Below, in pieces: positions 1-8,678 of a DNA stretch of 64,000 nucleotides. Origin of the DNA: Pseudomonas sp. RIT-PI-S (lineage in GTDB: Bacteria; Pseudomonadota; Gammaproteobacteria; Pseudomonadales; Pseudomonadaceae); NCBI RefSeq assembly GCF_025642975.1, contig NZ_JANZKJ010000001.1:744001-808000 (forward strand), in the 5' to 3' direction. Every line of letters begins with the position of its first letter. Position 1 is the first letter of the stretch. The position numbers and the translations under genes are program-made. A model generated the notes under the pieces. The model saw only the letters and a program-made list of their open reading frames with translations, was not told where the DNA came from and did not search any database.

Positions 1-25
1 ACAGGGTGTCAGGCTGAAGGCGCAC

Positions 26-613
26 TCAATGCGTGCGCGGCTTGAGCACTGCTGGCTTTTCGTCCGGCGCATGGCTGAGCAGGTAGAGCCCGGTAAGGAT
101 TTCCGGGATCTGCACCGTCATGTCCGCCTGCAGCTCTGGGCTGGCAGCGATCTCGGCGAACTCCGGCTGGTCGTCGAACAACCCCGAGCCCACCATGATC
201 GGCAATAGCAATTCGCTCACTTCATCTTCGGCGGAGGCGAACCAGGCTTCCTCGCGCAAGAACACCCCTTCCATGAAGCCGATGCACCAGCCGCGCAGCT
301 CGGAGTCGTCCGGCTCGTCGCCCAGGTCCAGGTCGCAAGGCAGCTCGAATTCTTCGTCGCTGGCCAACTGGCGAGCGATATGTGCCTTGAGCTGAACCAG
401 GGTGCCTTCGATCGCCTCGCGCTCGGTGGCATCGGTGTAATGGGGTTCTTCGGCGAACAGGGCGTCGATCCATTCGCGCTCCGGCACCGCTTCGGTGGAG
501 ATGGACAGCGCGGTCAAATAGCCATGCGCCGCTACGTAATCCAGCGCTTCTTCATGGAGCTCGTCGGCATCCAGGAAGACTTGCAGGCGGGTGAGTTGCT
601 CGGCGAAGGACAT
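26..613 (-). CDS. YecA/UPF0149 family protein
   Basis: This 195-residue acidic protein fits the YecA (UPF0149) family. It has many Glu/Asp residues, a central segment with GWCIGFMEG, and the length of the family's short form without a C-terminal SEC-C zinc motif. No signal peptide or membrane segment is visible. The biochemical function of the family is not established. It is divergent from recQ, with a gap of about 215 bases that must hold both promoters. The ATG at 613 is preceded by an AAGGTAG-like stretch. The family call is from recognised sequence pattern; any role is unknown. Confidence 0.8.
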   Translation of the reverse strand: MSFAEQLTRLQVFLDADELHEEALDYVAAHGYLTALSISTEAVPEREWIDALFAEEPHYTDATEREAIEGTLVQLKAHIARQLASDEEFELPCDLDLGDEPDDSELRGWCIGFMEGVFLREEAWFASAEDEVSELLLPIMVGSGLFDDQPEFAEIAASPELQADMTVQIPEILTGLYLLSHAPDEKPAVLKPRTH

Positions 614-710
614 GAATGACTACCTTGGGGAATGACAATGCACAATTCTAGGCCCTGAAGCCGGTTAAGCGCCACCGCAAGGGATGGAAAACCGCTGTAC
701 CCCGGCACTT

Positions 711-719
711 TGGTATACT
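711..719 (+). promoter_or_regulatory. Probable extended -10 of recQ promoter
   Basis: TGGTATACT is a good extended -10 element about 110 bases upstream of the recQ start and on its strand. I see no strong -35 hexamer. This would give recQ a leader of roughly 100 bases. Confidence 0.4.
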
Positions 720-829
720 GCCCGCCTTTTTGCGACCGGCAGCCGTGGCGGTTCGTTCCAGGCGCCAGCCGGAACCGGGCCTCGCGCGTCGTGGCGACGC
801 CGACCGTTTTGGGATTTCTGGAGTCATGC

Positions 830-2962
830 ATGCTCGAACAGGCACAACGCGTCCTCAAGGACGTCTTCGGCTACGACAGCTTCCGCGGTAGCCAGGGGGC
901 GATCATCGAGCGCGTGGCCCGTGGCGGCGACGCCCTGGTGCTGATGCCGACCGGCGGCGGCAAGTCGTTGTGCTACCAGGTGCCTGCGCTGTTGCGCGAT
1001 GGCCTGACGATTGTGGTGTCGCCCTTGATTGCATTGATGGACGACCAGGTCGCTACCCTGGATGAGCTCGGCGTGCCGGCCGCCGCGCTCAACTCCACCG
1101 TCAGCCCCGAGCAACAGCGGGAACTGGCGGTGCGCCTGCGCCAAGGCGAGATCAAGCTCCTCTACCTGGCCCCCGAGCGGCTGGTACAGCCGCGCATGCT
1201 CAGCTTCTTGCAACAATTGAACGTCGCGCTGTTCGCTATCGACGAAGCGCACTGCGTGTCGCAGTGGGGCCATGATTTCCGCCCGGAATATCTGCAACTT
1301 GGCCAATTGGCGGAACTGTTTCCCGATGTGCCGCGCATCGCCCTCACCGCCACCGCGGACAAGCGCACCCGCGAGGAAATCGTCAACCGCCTGGCCTTGC
1401 ATGACGCCGAGCGCTTCCTCTCGAGCTTCGACCGCCCGAATATCTTTTACCGCATCGTTCCCAAGGAGCAGCCGCGCAAGCAACTGCTGGCGTTCCTGGG
1501 CGAGCGAAAGGGCGACGCCGGCATCGTGTACTGCCTCTCGCGCAAGAAAGTCGATGAGGTCGCCGCGCAGCTGGTGGAGCAGGGCTTCCCTGCGCTGCCG
1601 TACCACGCCGGGCTACCAGCAGAGCTACGTGCCTTTCATCAGAAGCGTTTCCTTAATGAGGAAGGGCTGATCATGGTCGCGACCATCGCGTTCGGCATGG
1701 GCATCGACAAGTCCAACGTGCGCTATGTGGCGCACCTGGACCTGCCCAAGTCGCTTGAGGCCTATTACCAGGAAACCGGCCGGGCGGGCCGCGATGGCTT
1801 GCCGGCCGATGCCTGGATGGCCTACGGCCTGCAAGATGTGCTGATGCTCAAGCAGATGATCCAGAACTCCGAAGGGGACGAGCGACACAAGCGGGTGGAG
1901 CAACACAAGCTCGATGCGATGTTGGCGCTCTGTGAGGAAATCCGCTGCCGCCGCCAGGCGCTGCTGGCCTACTTCGATGAAACCCTGCCACAGCCCTGCG
2001 GCCATTGCGATAACTGCGTCGACGGTGTGCTTACCTGGGATGCCACCGAGCCTGCGCGCCAGGCGCTGTCGGCGATTTACCGCACCGGCCAGCGTTATGG
2101 GGTGGGGCACCTGGTGGACGTGCTCTTGGGCCGCGACAACGAGAAGGTCCGCTCGGCGGGGCATGAGCGGTTGGCGGTATTCGGCGTGGGCAAGGGGCGC
2201 CCGGAAGGTGAATGGCGCTCCCTGTATCGCCAGCTGGTCGCCCGTGGCCTGGCGGATATGGACCTTGAAGGCTTCGGCGGGCTGCGCCTGACCGACGCTT
2301 GCCGGCCACTGCTGCGCGGCGAGATAAGCCTGGAACTGCGCCGTGACCTCAAGCCGCAGGTCACCGCCCGCAGCAGCGGAGGCAGCCCGGCCAGCCAGCT
2401 GGTACGGGGCGAGGAGCGCGAGCAATGGGAAGCGCTGCGTGCCCTGCGGCGGCGCCTGGCCGAAGAGCACGGGGTGCCGCCGTATGTGATCTTCCCGGAT
2501 TCGACCCTGCTCGAAATGCTCCGCAGCCAACCGCAAAGCCTGGCCGAGATGGGCCGCGTCAGCGGCGTGGGAGCGCGCAAGCTGGAGCGTTACGGCGCTG
2601 CCTTCCTCGACGTGCTGGGCGGTGGCAGTGCAGTGGCGCCGGCGCCGGTGGTCGATTTGCGCCATGAGCTGGTGAGCCTGGCGCGCGCAGGCATGACCCC
2701 CGCGCAGATCGCCGGCCAGCTCAACTGCACCGAGAAAAACGTCTACAGCCTGCTGGCCGAAGCCATCGCTGCCCAGCAGCTGTCATTGGAACAGGCCCTG
2801 GACCTGCCTTTCGAGCTGCTCAGCGAAATCCAGGACGCGTTCCTCGACGGCGAAGGCGAGTTGCCCGCGGTCAGTGACATCGCCGGCCAGTTCCAGGGAA
2901 AAGTGCCTGAGGGCGTGCTTTATTGCGTGCGTGCGGCCCTGCAGTCGGAATTCGAACTGTAG
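830..2962 (+). CDS. recQ: ATP-dependent DNA helicase RecQ
   Basis: RecQ is a 3'-5' superfamily 2 helicase of the RecF recombination pathway. With the ATG at 830 the protein has 710 residues, the usual length. The Walker A motif TGGGKS is at residues 41-46 and the DEAH box at 138-141, followed by the aromatic-rich loop [14 protein letters not shown]. The second RecA lobe carries [12 protein letters not shown] and the arginine-finger region [10 protein letters not shown]. The zinc-binding region has CEEIRCRRQ and CGHCDNC. An RQC domain and a C-terminal HRDC domain (near [15 protein letters not shown]) follow. The frame stays open upstream to 710, but family alignment puts the start at MLEQAQ. 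Confidence 0.95.
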   Translation: MLEQAQRVLKDVFGYDSFRGSQGAIIERVARGGDALVLMPTGGGKSLCYQVPALLRDGLTIVVSPLIALMDDQVATLDELGVPAAALNSTVSPEQQRELAVRLRQGEIKLLYLAPERLVQPRMLSFLQQLNVALFAIDEAHCVSQWGHDFRPEYLQLGQLAELFPDVPRIALTATADKRTREEIVNRLALHDAERFLSSFDRPNIFYRIVPKEQPRKQLLAFLGERKGDAGIVYCLSRKKVDEVAAQLVEQGFPALPYHAGLPAELRAFHQKRFLNEEGLIMVATIAFGMGIDKSNVRYVAHLDLPKSLEAYYQETGRAGRDGLPADAWMAYGLQDVLMLKQMIQNSEGDERHKRVEQHKLDAMLALCEEIRCRRQALLAYFDETLPQPCGHCDNCVDGVLTWDATEPARQALSAIYRTGQRYGVGHLVDVLLGRDNEKVRSAGHERLAVFGVGKGRPEGEWRSLYRQLVARGLADMDLEGFGGLRLTDACRPLLRGEISLELRRDLKPQVTARSSGGSPASQLVRGEEREQWEALRALRRRLAEEHGVPPYVIFPDSTLLEMLRSQPQSLAEMGRVSGVGARKLERYGAAFLDVLGGGSAVAPAPVVDLRHELVSLARAGMTPAQIAGQLNCTEKNVYSLLAEAIAAQQLSLEQALDLPFELLSEIQDAFLDGEGELPAVSDIAGQFQGKVPEGVLYCVRAALQSEFEL

Positions 2963-3075
2963 GCGCCCGGATCACGCCGTTCCTTATAGAAGCGGGGGTG
3001 GCCATCCGATACAGCCTGGGACGGCTTGCGTAACGGGAGGGTGTCGGCTTGCCAAGCGGTGGCGGCCATGATTAG

Positions 3076-3103
3076 CTCGCTATTAATTGTGTAGTGATAC
3101 GAG
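3076..3103 (+). promoter_or_regulatory. Imperfect palindrome upstream of marR-type gene
   Basis: CTCG-C-TAT and ATA-C-CGAG-like arms flank an AT-rich centre just before the MarR-type start at 3110. MarR regulators commonly bind palindromes over their own promoter, so this is a candidate auto-operator. The arms are short, so confidence is low. Confidence 0.3.
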
Positions 3104-3109
3104 TTACCT

Positions 3110-3547
3110 ATGCCTTTGACTGATCAACACCGTTTCGGAATGCAGCTGGCCCAGCTGTCTCGCGGCTGGCGCGCCGAGCTCGACCGCCGGTTGGCTGGGC
3201 TAGGGTTATCGCAGGCTCGCTGGCTGGTGCTGCTGCATCTGGCGCGTTTCGAAACGGCGCCAACGCAACGGGAGTTGGCGCAAAGCGTTGGCGTGGAAGG
3301 CCCCACCCTGGCGCGCTTGTTGGACAGCCTGGAAACCCAAGGGCTGGTTCGCCGCCAGGCGGTGGTCGAAGACCGCCGGGCCAAGCAGATCAGCCTGAGC
3401 GAATCGGCGCTGCCGCTGATCAAACAGATCGAAACCATTGCCAATGCACTGCGGGTCGAACTCTTCACCGGCATCAGCGCGCAGGATTTGGCTACAGCCA
3501 TGGCGGTTCACGCTAAGGTTCTAGCTAATCTCGAAAAGCGCGGCTGA
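3110..3547 (+). CDS. MarR-family transcriptional regulator
   Basis: This 145-residue protein has the MarR/SlyA winged-helix layout. An N-terminal dimer helix (DQHRFGMQLAQLSRGW) is followed by a helix-turn-helix (TQRELAQSVGVEGPTLARLLDSLE), then the wing (VRRQAVVEDRRAKQISLSE) and a C-terminal dimer helix. Family members are dimeric repressors that often respond to small aromatic ligands; the ligand here is unknown. It lies between recQ and a FimV-like gene on the same strand, and the 82-base gap after it may allow joint transcription. A palindrome just upstream may be its operator. Confidence 0.88.
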   Translation: MPLTDQHRFGMQLAQLSRGWRAELDRRLAGLGLSQARWLVLLHLARFETAPTQRELAQSVGVEGPTLARLLDSLETQGLVRRQAVVEDRRAKQISLSESALPLIKQIETIANALRVELFTGISAQDLATAMAVHAKVLANLEKRG

Positions 3548-3629
3548 CGGCGAGCCCGCGTTGGTGCTTTGAGTTTCTCCAGCCACAGGCTATAAGGAAG
3601 GCTGTGGAAGTCGTTCCCAAGGGATGCTT

Positions 3630-5945
3630 ATGCGCAAGCGTTTTACCCGCACCGCCCGGTCCGCGCCTCGATCGACCACGCGGTTGGCGTTCTATTCGGT
3701 AGTTGGCGGCTGTGCGCTGGCATGGTCGAACCTTGCCTGTGCGCTGGGCTTGGGCGACATCACCCTGCATTCGTCGTTGAACCAACCGCTTAACGCAGAC
3801 ATCGCGCTTACCGATAGCGCCGGGCTCGATGAAAACGACATCCGGGTCAGCCTGGGCACGCCGGAAGAATTCGCCCGCGCTGGGCTGGACCGCTCGTTCT
3901 TCCTGACCGACCTACGCTTTACACCAATGTTTCGCAACGGGCGGAAGGTCATTCACGTCAGTTCCAGCAAGGTCGTGGCCGAGCCATACCTGAACTTCAT
4001 CGTTCAGGTCACCCCGCCAAGCGGGCAATTGCTACGCACTTACACGTTGTTGATCGATCCGCCAGGCAGTGTTGCATTGGCCCCGCCGCTCGTGGCCACC
4101 AATGCGCCGGCCGAGGCCGTATCCTCGGTTGCGCCCATGCCGACACCGGTTCAGCCGCCAAGCCCGCCACCCGCCGCGCAGCGCAAAAAAACCAGCCAAG
4201 ACAGCAACGCGACGAAGCAAGCATCTGCCAGCGAGCAGCTCACCGCCACGGCGGAGCAGAACCAGCAGCTGCAGCAATCGCTGGACAACCTGCAAGCGCG
4301 CATGCAGGAGTTGGAAGACGAGCGCGCTAGCAAGGACGAGCAGCTGGCCCAGCTTCAATCACGGTTGGCCGAGGCCCAAGCGCTAGCGGCCGCGCGCAAT
4401 GCCTTAGCCCCGGCGCCGGCCACGCCTGCGCCGGGTTCTGCGAGTGGTGCGGCGGCTTCCGGCGCGGCGGCGGTGGTCACGCCGCCGGTGCCTGCACCCG
4501 CCACCGCGACCGCGACCGCCAACCCTGGCCAGACCACGACCTTGCCTTCAGCTTCGTCGACATCCACGCCTGCGCCTGCGCCCACCGTTGCGCGGCCTAC
4601 GGTGAACCCGCCCGCGCCCGCCACGGCGCTGCCCGTAGCGCCAGAAACCGATGACCTCACCTGGCTATTGCAGCTGGGCGCGCTGGTTGCGCTGTTGTTG
4701 CTGGTCGGCGCTTGGCTGTTGCAGCGGCGGCGGCAACGCCCTGCCTCTTCCGAAGCCGCCACGTTGCCCGCCGTGGTTTCAGCTACCAGCCAGGCCGAAT
4801 CCCTGGCTGCGCAAGCCGAACCCGACAGCGCCACGCCAGCCGCCGCTCGACGCGAACAGGCGCCGGCGACCGATGCCTTGGACGCGGCCAGTATCTATAT
4901 CGCCTACGGCCGCTTCAACGAGGCGCTCGGTGTACTGCGTGAAGGCCTGCAGCGCCAACCCGAGCGCCGTGATTTGCGCCTGCGCATCCTTGAAGTGCTT
5001 GGCCTGCAAGGCAATGCCCACGCCTATGCGGAAGAGGAGGCCGCCTTGCGAGCCAACGGTGAGCAAGATGCAGTGTTGGACCAGACCCGTTCACGTTTCC
5101 CGAAGCTCGCGCCGGCGGCGGTAGCCCTGGCAGCCGGCGCGGCGATGGCCGCAGACCTGGCACCACGCTTGTCGGATACCCCCCCGGCGGAGCCCTTTGA
5201 CGAGCGTTCCTCGTTCGCTTCCCCTGGTTTGGAGGACGATGGCCAAGCGTCAGGGAGTGCCGCCTCGGACCTGGATATCGACTTCGACGCCCTCGGCGAC
5301 TTGGGCGATCCGGCTGACATAGCGCCGTTGGCCAGTGGCGGGCGGGAGAGCGAGGCGGACGAGTTTCACCTCAACCTGGACGATGTGTCCCTGGATGCCG
5401 ACTGGTCCTCGATGGACCCGTTCGAACCACCGCCCGCGCTTGCTGGGCGGCCGGCCCATGTGGAAGAGATAGAGCCCGAAGACAACTTGGCGGCGGCCGA
5501 CAGCTTGTTCTTCTCGAACCTGCGCGAGCTGCCGGAGGTGCTGGAGTTACCGGAGGAGGAGTTTCTCAGCGACTTCGCCGACGAGCCCCTGGCCCCCCTC
5601 GAGGAAGCAGGCGACGACCTGGATGCGGCCTTCCTGGATAGTTTTGCTGATGAGCCGACGGGTACGCCTGGCATAGGCGAGTTGGAGCTTCAAGGGATAG
5701 GGCAGCACGAGAGCGCCGGGGATGGTTTCGAGCCGCCGGCTGACGCACTGCCGGACCTGGACGATCTGAGCATCGACTTCGACGACATTCAAAGCCAGGC
5801 ACAATCGGCGGACCGCCTTGACCAAGCGCGCTCGTTGTTGGCCCGGGGAGAACAGCAAGAGGCCAGTTGGCTGTTGCACGAGCTGCTGCAGGACGGCGAC
5901 GAGCCAACTCGCGAAGCGGCGCGCCAGTTGCTTTCGGGGTTATGA
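3630..5945 (+). CDS. FimV/HubP-like polar landmark protein
   Basis: About 771 residues. An N-terminal signal region is followed by a FimV N-terminal domain (LGDITLHSSLNQPLNADI and the GTPEEFARAGL motif). A Gln/Glu-rich coiled coil spans roughly residues 197-257 and a Pro/Ala-rich linker roughly 258-340. One membrane helix lies at about 344-366 before an RRRQR stop. A long acidic cytoplasmic region follows, and a FimV C-terminal cap ends the protein (RSLLARGEQQEASWLLHELL). This architecture matches inner-membrane polar organisers of type IV pili, flagella and chemotaxis proteins. True FimV is often larger and encoded elsewhere, so no symbol is given. AAGGG at 3619 favours the ATG at 3630 over the one at 3624. 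Confidence 0.85.
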   Translation: MRKRFTRTARSAPRSTTRLAFYSVVGGCALAWSNLACALGLGDITLHSSLNQPLNADIALTDSAGLDENDIRVSLGTPEEFARAGLDRSFFLTDLRFTPMFRNGRKVIHVSSSKVVAEPYLNFIVQVTPPSGQLLRTYTLLIDPPGSVALAPPLVATNAPAEAVSSVAPMPTPVQPPSPPPAAQRKKTSQDSNATKQASASEQLTATAEQNQQLQQSLDNLQARMQELEDERASKDEQLAQLQSRLAEAQALAAARNALAPAPATPAPGSASGAAASGAAAVVTPPVPAPATATATANPGQTTTLPSASSTSTPAPAPTVARPTVNPPAPATALPVAPETDDLTWLLQLGALVALLLLVGAWLLQRRRQRPASSEAATLPAVVSATSQAESLAAQAEPDSATPAAARREQAPATDALDAASIYIAYGRFNEALGVLREGLQRQPERRDLRLRILEVLGLQGNAHAYAEEEAALRANGEQDAVLDQTRSRFPKLAPAAVALAAGAAMAADLAPRLSDTPPAEPFDERSSFASPGLEDDGQASGSAASDLDIDFDALGDLGDPADIAPLASGGRESEADEFHLNLDDVSLDADWSSMDPFEPPPALAGRPAHVEEIEPEDNLAAADSLFFSNLRELPEVLELPEEEFLSDFADEPLAPLEEAGDDLDAAFLDSFADEPTGTPGIGELELQGIGQHESAGDGFEPPADALPDLDDLSIDFDDIQSQAQSADRLDQARSLLARGEQQEASWLLHELLQDGDEPTREAARQLLSGL

Positions 5946-5961
5946 GGCTACGGTGCGGGTC

Positions 5962-6027
5962 GCAAGGCCTTTTCCGTAAAGTCCGGCCTTGCCCGCGGTC
6001 GCTAGCGCTGGATGCGATTGCGGGCAA
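5962..6027. repeat. Paired palindromes after the FimV-like gene (REP-like)
   Basis: Two overlapping inverted repeats lie between the FimV-like gene and the convergent Mpo1-like gene. GCAAGGCC (5962-5969) pairs with GGCCTTGC (5985-5992), and TTGCCCGC (5989-5996) pairs with GCGGGCAA (6020-6027). They share bases, so the two hairpins are mutually exclusive. They resemble Pseudomonas REP-type intergenic palindromes and may also end transcription, although no T-run is present. Confidence 0.5.
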
Positions 6028-6052
6028 GCACGACCGCTACGGGCAGTGTTGC

Positions 6053-6364
6053 TTAGAACGCCAGCTTGCCGGTGATCAGGTCTCGAAACATCACGAAGTC
6101 GCCCATCAGGCTGTATAGCGGGTGCTTGAAGGTAGCCGGGCGGTTGTGCTCGAAGAAAAAGTGGCCTACCCAGGCGAAGCCATAGCCGGCAATCGGCACG
6201 GCGAGCAACAGCCAGAAGTTCAGGGTGGCGACCGCGTAGGTCACGAAGGCAATCACCAGGCTGGTGCCCACGAAGTGCAGGCGTCGGCTGGTGCTGTTGC
6301 TATGTTCGGCGAGGTAGTAGGGGTAGAACTCGGCGAAGCTGGCGAAGTCACGGGTTTTGCTCAT
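6053..6364 (-). CDS. Mpo1-like (DUF962) membrane protein
   Basis: A 103-residue membrane protein. It has RRLHFVGTSLVIAF and a second hydrophobic segment (TLNFWLLLAVPIAGYGFAWVGHFFFEHN), with the conserved histidines of the DUF962/Mpo1 family. Yeast Mpo1 is an iron-dependent dioxygenase acting in alpha-oxidation of 2-hydroxy fatty acids; activity of bacterial homologues is presumed by similarity only. The ATG at 6364 is chosen because family members start MSKTRDF-like. The frame stays open far upstream inside trkH, which is coincidental. trkH lies upstream on the same strand, 59 bases away. Confidence 0.85.
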   Translation of the reverse strand: MSKTRDFASFAEFYPYYLAEHSNSTSRRLHFVGTSLVIAFVTYAVATLNFWLLLAVPIAGYGFAWVGHFFFEHNRPATFKHPLYSLMGDFVMFRDLITGKLAF

Positions 6365-6423
6365 GGTTGCCTCCGGCTTGCGCGGTGGGGTTGAGCTGAG
6401 AATAGCCAATGCTCGGGTTGGCC

Positions 6424-7878
6424 TCAATGCCTCCAGAAGGCCGGCACGCACAGCACCAGCACGGTGATGATTTCCAGCCTGCCCAGCAGCATCCCGAAAG
6501 ACAGCAACCACTTGGCGGAATCGGGTAGCGAGGCGAAATTGCCTGCCGGGCCGATGGTGTCGCCGAGCCCCGGGCCGACGCCCGAAACCGTACTGGCGGC
6601 GCCGGTGAGCGCGGTCATCCAGTCCAGGCCGAGCAAGCCCAGCGCCAGTGCGATCAGGCCGATGGTGGCGCCGAAGAAAAACGAGAACGTAAGGATCGAG
6701 CGCACGATATCTTCGTCCAGGCGATGCCGGTTGTACTTCTGGCTGATCACTGCGCGTGGGTGAATCAGCTGGTTGAGGCTGGCCTTCAGCAAGATGAACG
6801 CCACTTGGAAACGGAAGATCTTGATCCCGCCGGCGGTAGAGCCCGAGCAGCCGCCGATAAAGCCCAGGTAGAAGAAGAACATCAACGCGAAGTTGCCCCA
6901 TAGGCTGTAATCCCCGAGCGCAAAGCCGGTGGTGGTCACCACTGAGGTCACGTTGAACGCCACGTGCCGCAGGGCCTCGTACCAGGGCAGGGATGTGCTC
7001 CACCAGTACCAGCCTCCTAGCACCAGCCAGCACAGCAATAGCATGACCATAAACCCCTGCACCTGTTGGTCCCGCAGCAATGCCCGGTAATTGCCGCGCA
7101 GCGTGGCGACGTAGAGGGTGAAGGGAAGGCTGCCCAGGATCATCAGCACGATCGCCACCCAATGCACCGCCGGCTGCTGCCATTTCGCCAAAGACTGGTC
7201 AGAGGTCGAGAAGCCCCCGGTGGAGATCGCCGACATGGCATGGTTGACGGCATCGAACAGGCTCATGCCTGCGCACCACAAGGCCAGAGTGCCAAGGAAA
7301 GTGATCCCCACGTATACCAGCACGATGGACTTGGCCACCATGTGCGAGCGCGGCATGAGCTTTTCCGAACGGTCCGAGGATTCAGTCTGGAATAGGCGCA
7401 TGCCGCCGATGCGCAGCAGGGGCAGAATCGCCACGGCCATGGCGATAAAGCCGATGCCGCCGAGCCAATGGAGCAGCGAGCGCCAGATCAGAAGCCCCGG
7501 CGATAGCGTATCCAGCCCGCTTAGCACGGTAGAGCCCGTCGCGGTGATGCCCGACATGCTCTCGAAGAAGGCGTCCGTATAGCTGATCCCGGCAGTGAAA
7601 CGCAGGGGCAGGGCAGCGAAGACGGCCACCACTACCCAGCTGCTGACGGTGAGCAGGTACATGTCGCGGGGGCGCAGGTTGCTCTGTTCTGGGCGGCCGC
7701 GGATCATCAGCGCCAGGCCGGCGACGAAAGTCAACAGGCTGGCCCAGAGGAAACTGTGGAGGTCGTCGGTGCGCTCGAAGATCACCAGGGTGAGCATCGG
7801 AATCGTCATGCTCACGGCGAGCGTCAGCAGGAAAATGCCAATGATGAAGCCGATGACTCTGAGGGTCGACAGTGACAT
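6424..7878 (-). CDS. trkH: Trk potassium uptake protein TrkH
   Basis: A 484-residue polytopic inner-membrane protein of the TrkH/KtrB family, the ion-conducting subunit of the Trk K+ uptake system that works with cytoplasmic TrkA. Pore-loop signatures are visible: MSGITATGSTVL in the first repeat, NHAMSAISTGGFS in the second, TSVVTTTGFALGD in the third and TGAASTVSGVGPGLG in the fourth. The start at 7878 (MSLSTLRVIGF) is preferred over the upstream ATG at 7908 because the first membrane segment follows directly. No trkA is in the window. Confidence 0.93.
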   Translation of the reverse strand: MSLSTLRVIGFIIGIFLLTLAVSMTIPMLTLVIFERTDDLHSFLWASLLTFVAGLALMIRGRPEQSNLRPRDMYLLTVSSWVVVAVFAALPLRFTAGISYTDAFFESMSGITATGSTVLSGLDTLSPGLLIWRSLLHWLGGIGFIAMAVAILPLLRIGGMRLFQTESSDRSEKLMPRSHMVAKSIVLVYVGITFLGTLALWCAGMSLFDAVNHAMSAISTGGFSTSDQSLAKWQQPAVHWVAIVLMILGSLPFTLYVATLRGNYRALLRDQQVQGFMVMLLLCWLVLGGWYWWSTSLPWYEALRHVAFNVTSVVTTTGFALGDYSLWGNFALMFFFYLGFIGGCSGSTAGGIKIFRFQVAFILLKASLNQLIHPRAVISQKYNRHRLDEDIVRSILTFSFFFGATIGLIALALGLLGLDWMTALTGAASTVSGVGPGLGDTIGPAGNFASLPDSAKWLLSFGMLLGRLEIITVLVLCVPAFWRH

Positions 7879-7974
7879 TGAGCCCACGCTGGCCGGTAAG
7901 GGCCGCACATTTTACCTGCGAGACATTCCCTGTAAACGTTAGACTGCCTGCTCAGACTTGAAAGGGAGTGAGCG

Positions 7975-8559
7975 ATGGAAGCCTTGGAAGCCTTGCTGGA
8001 GCGTGTGTCCGTGGGTCGCTTGGTGGAGCCGGCCCCGGATGCCAGACAGCGGCAGATTCTCTTCGAAGCGGCGATGCGCGCCCCCGATCACGGCCAACTG
8101 CGGCCTTGGCGGTTCCTGACCGTCGAAGGGCAGGCTCGCGAAGCCTTGGGCGAGCTTTTGGCCACGGCCGCGGCGCAGAAGGGCGGCGAAAGCAACCAGG
8201 CCGCGATCGACAAGGCCAGGGCAGCGCCGCTGCGCGCACCGCTCGTGGTAGTGGCCATCGCCGTGGTTCAGCCGCATCCGAAAGTGCCTGCATCCGAACA
8301 AGTGCTGGCCGCCGGTTGCGCCGTTCATGGGTTGTTACTGGCGGCTTACGCCCAAGGCATTGGCGCCATGTGGCGTAGCGGCGAGTTGTCCTTCGCCCCT
8401 TCGGTGGCGGCAGGGCTGGGCCTGGGGGCGCATGAGCAGATCATCGGCTTCATTTACTTGGGTACGCCGGCCAACCCACCGCGCCCCGCAAGCCGCCTCT
8501 CCCCGGACGGTTTCGTCGCGCCTTGGCCGGGTAGCTCGGCCGATGACGCCGCGCGCTAG
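7975..8559 (+). CDS. Nitroreductase family protein (YdjA type)
   Basis: A 194-residue flavin-dependent nitroreductase-like protein. The N-terminal block RMRAPDHGQLRPWRF-like (here AAMRAPDHGQLRPWRF) is typical of the short YdjA subfamily, which binds FMN at the dimer interface. The C-terminal half has GLLLAAYAQGIGAMWRSGE and IIGFIYLGTP. The natural substrate of YdjA proteins is not known. It is divergent from trkH and has a good Shine-Dalgarno stretch (GGGAGTG) before the ATG. It is not the RutE nitroreductase missing from the rut cluster: it is unlinked and of a different subfamily. Confidence 0.88.
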   Translation: MEALEALLERVSVGRLVEPAPDARQRQILFEAAMRAPDHGQLRPWRFLTVEGQAREALGELLATAAAQKGGESNQAAIDKARAAPLRAPLVVVAIAVVQPHPKVPASEQVLAAGCAVHGLLLAAYAQGIGAMWRSGELSFAPSVAAGLGLGAHEQIIGFIYLGTPANPPRPASRLSPDGFVAPWPGSSADDAAR

Positions 8560-8651
8560 CCCGTTACACCCCGTAGGGGCCAGGCCCTGCCTGCGCTGCG
8601 TATGCCAAGCATGGCGCCTACGGAATTTCGAGCCGACTTGTGTGCACCTAG

Positions 8652-8668
8652 AGCCCTCTGCGAGGGCT
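8652..8668 (-). terminator. Hairpin after histidine kinase gene
   Basis: AGCCCTC-TGC-GAGGGCT is a perfect 7-bp stem just beyond the kinase stop codon. It lacks a clear T-run on either strand, so it is only a candidate terminator or RNA-stabilising hairpin. Confidence 0.4.
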
Positions 8669-8678
8669 GGCGGCCCCT

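Noticed and set aside
7975..8559. Nitroreductase as the missing RutE
   Set aside because: It belongs to the YdjA subgroup, is 44 kb away and has no RutR-like box nearby.
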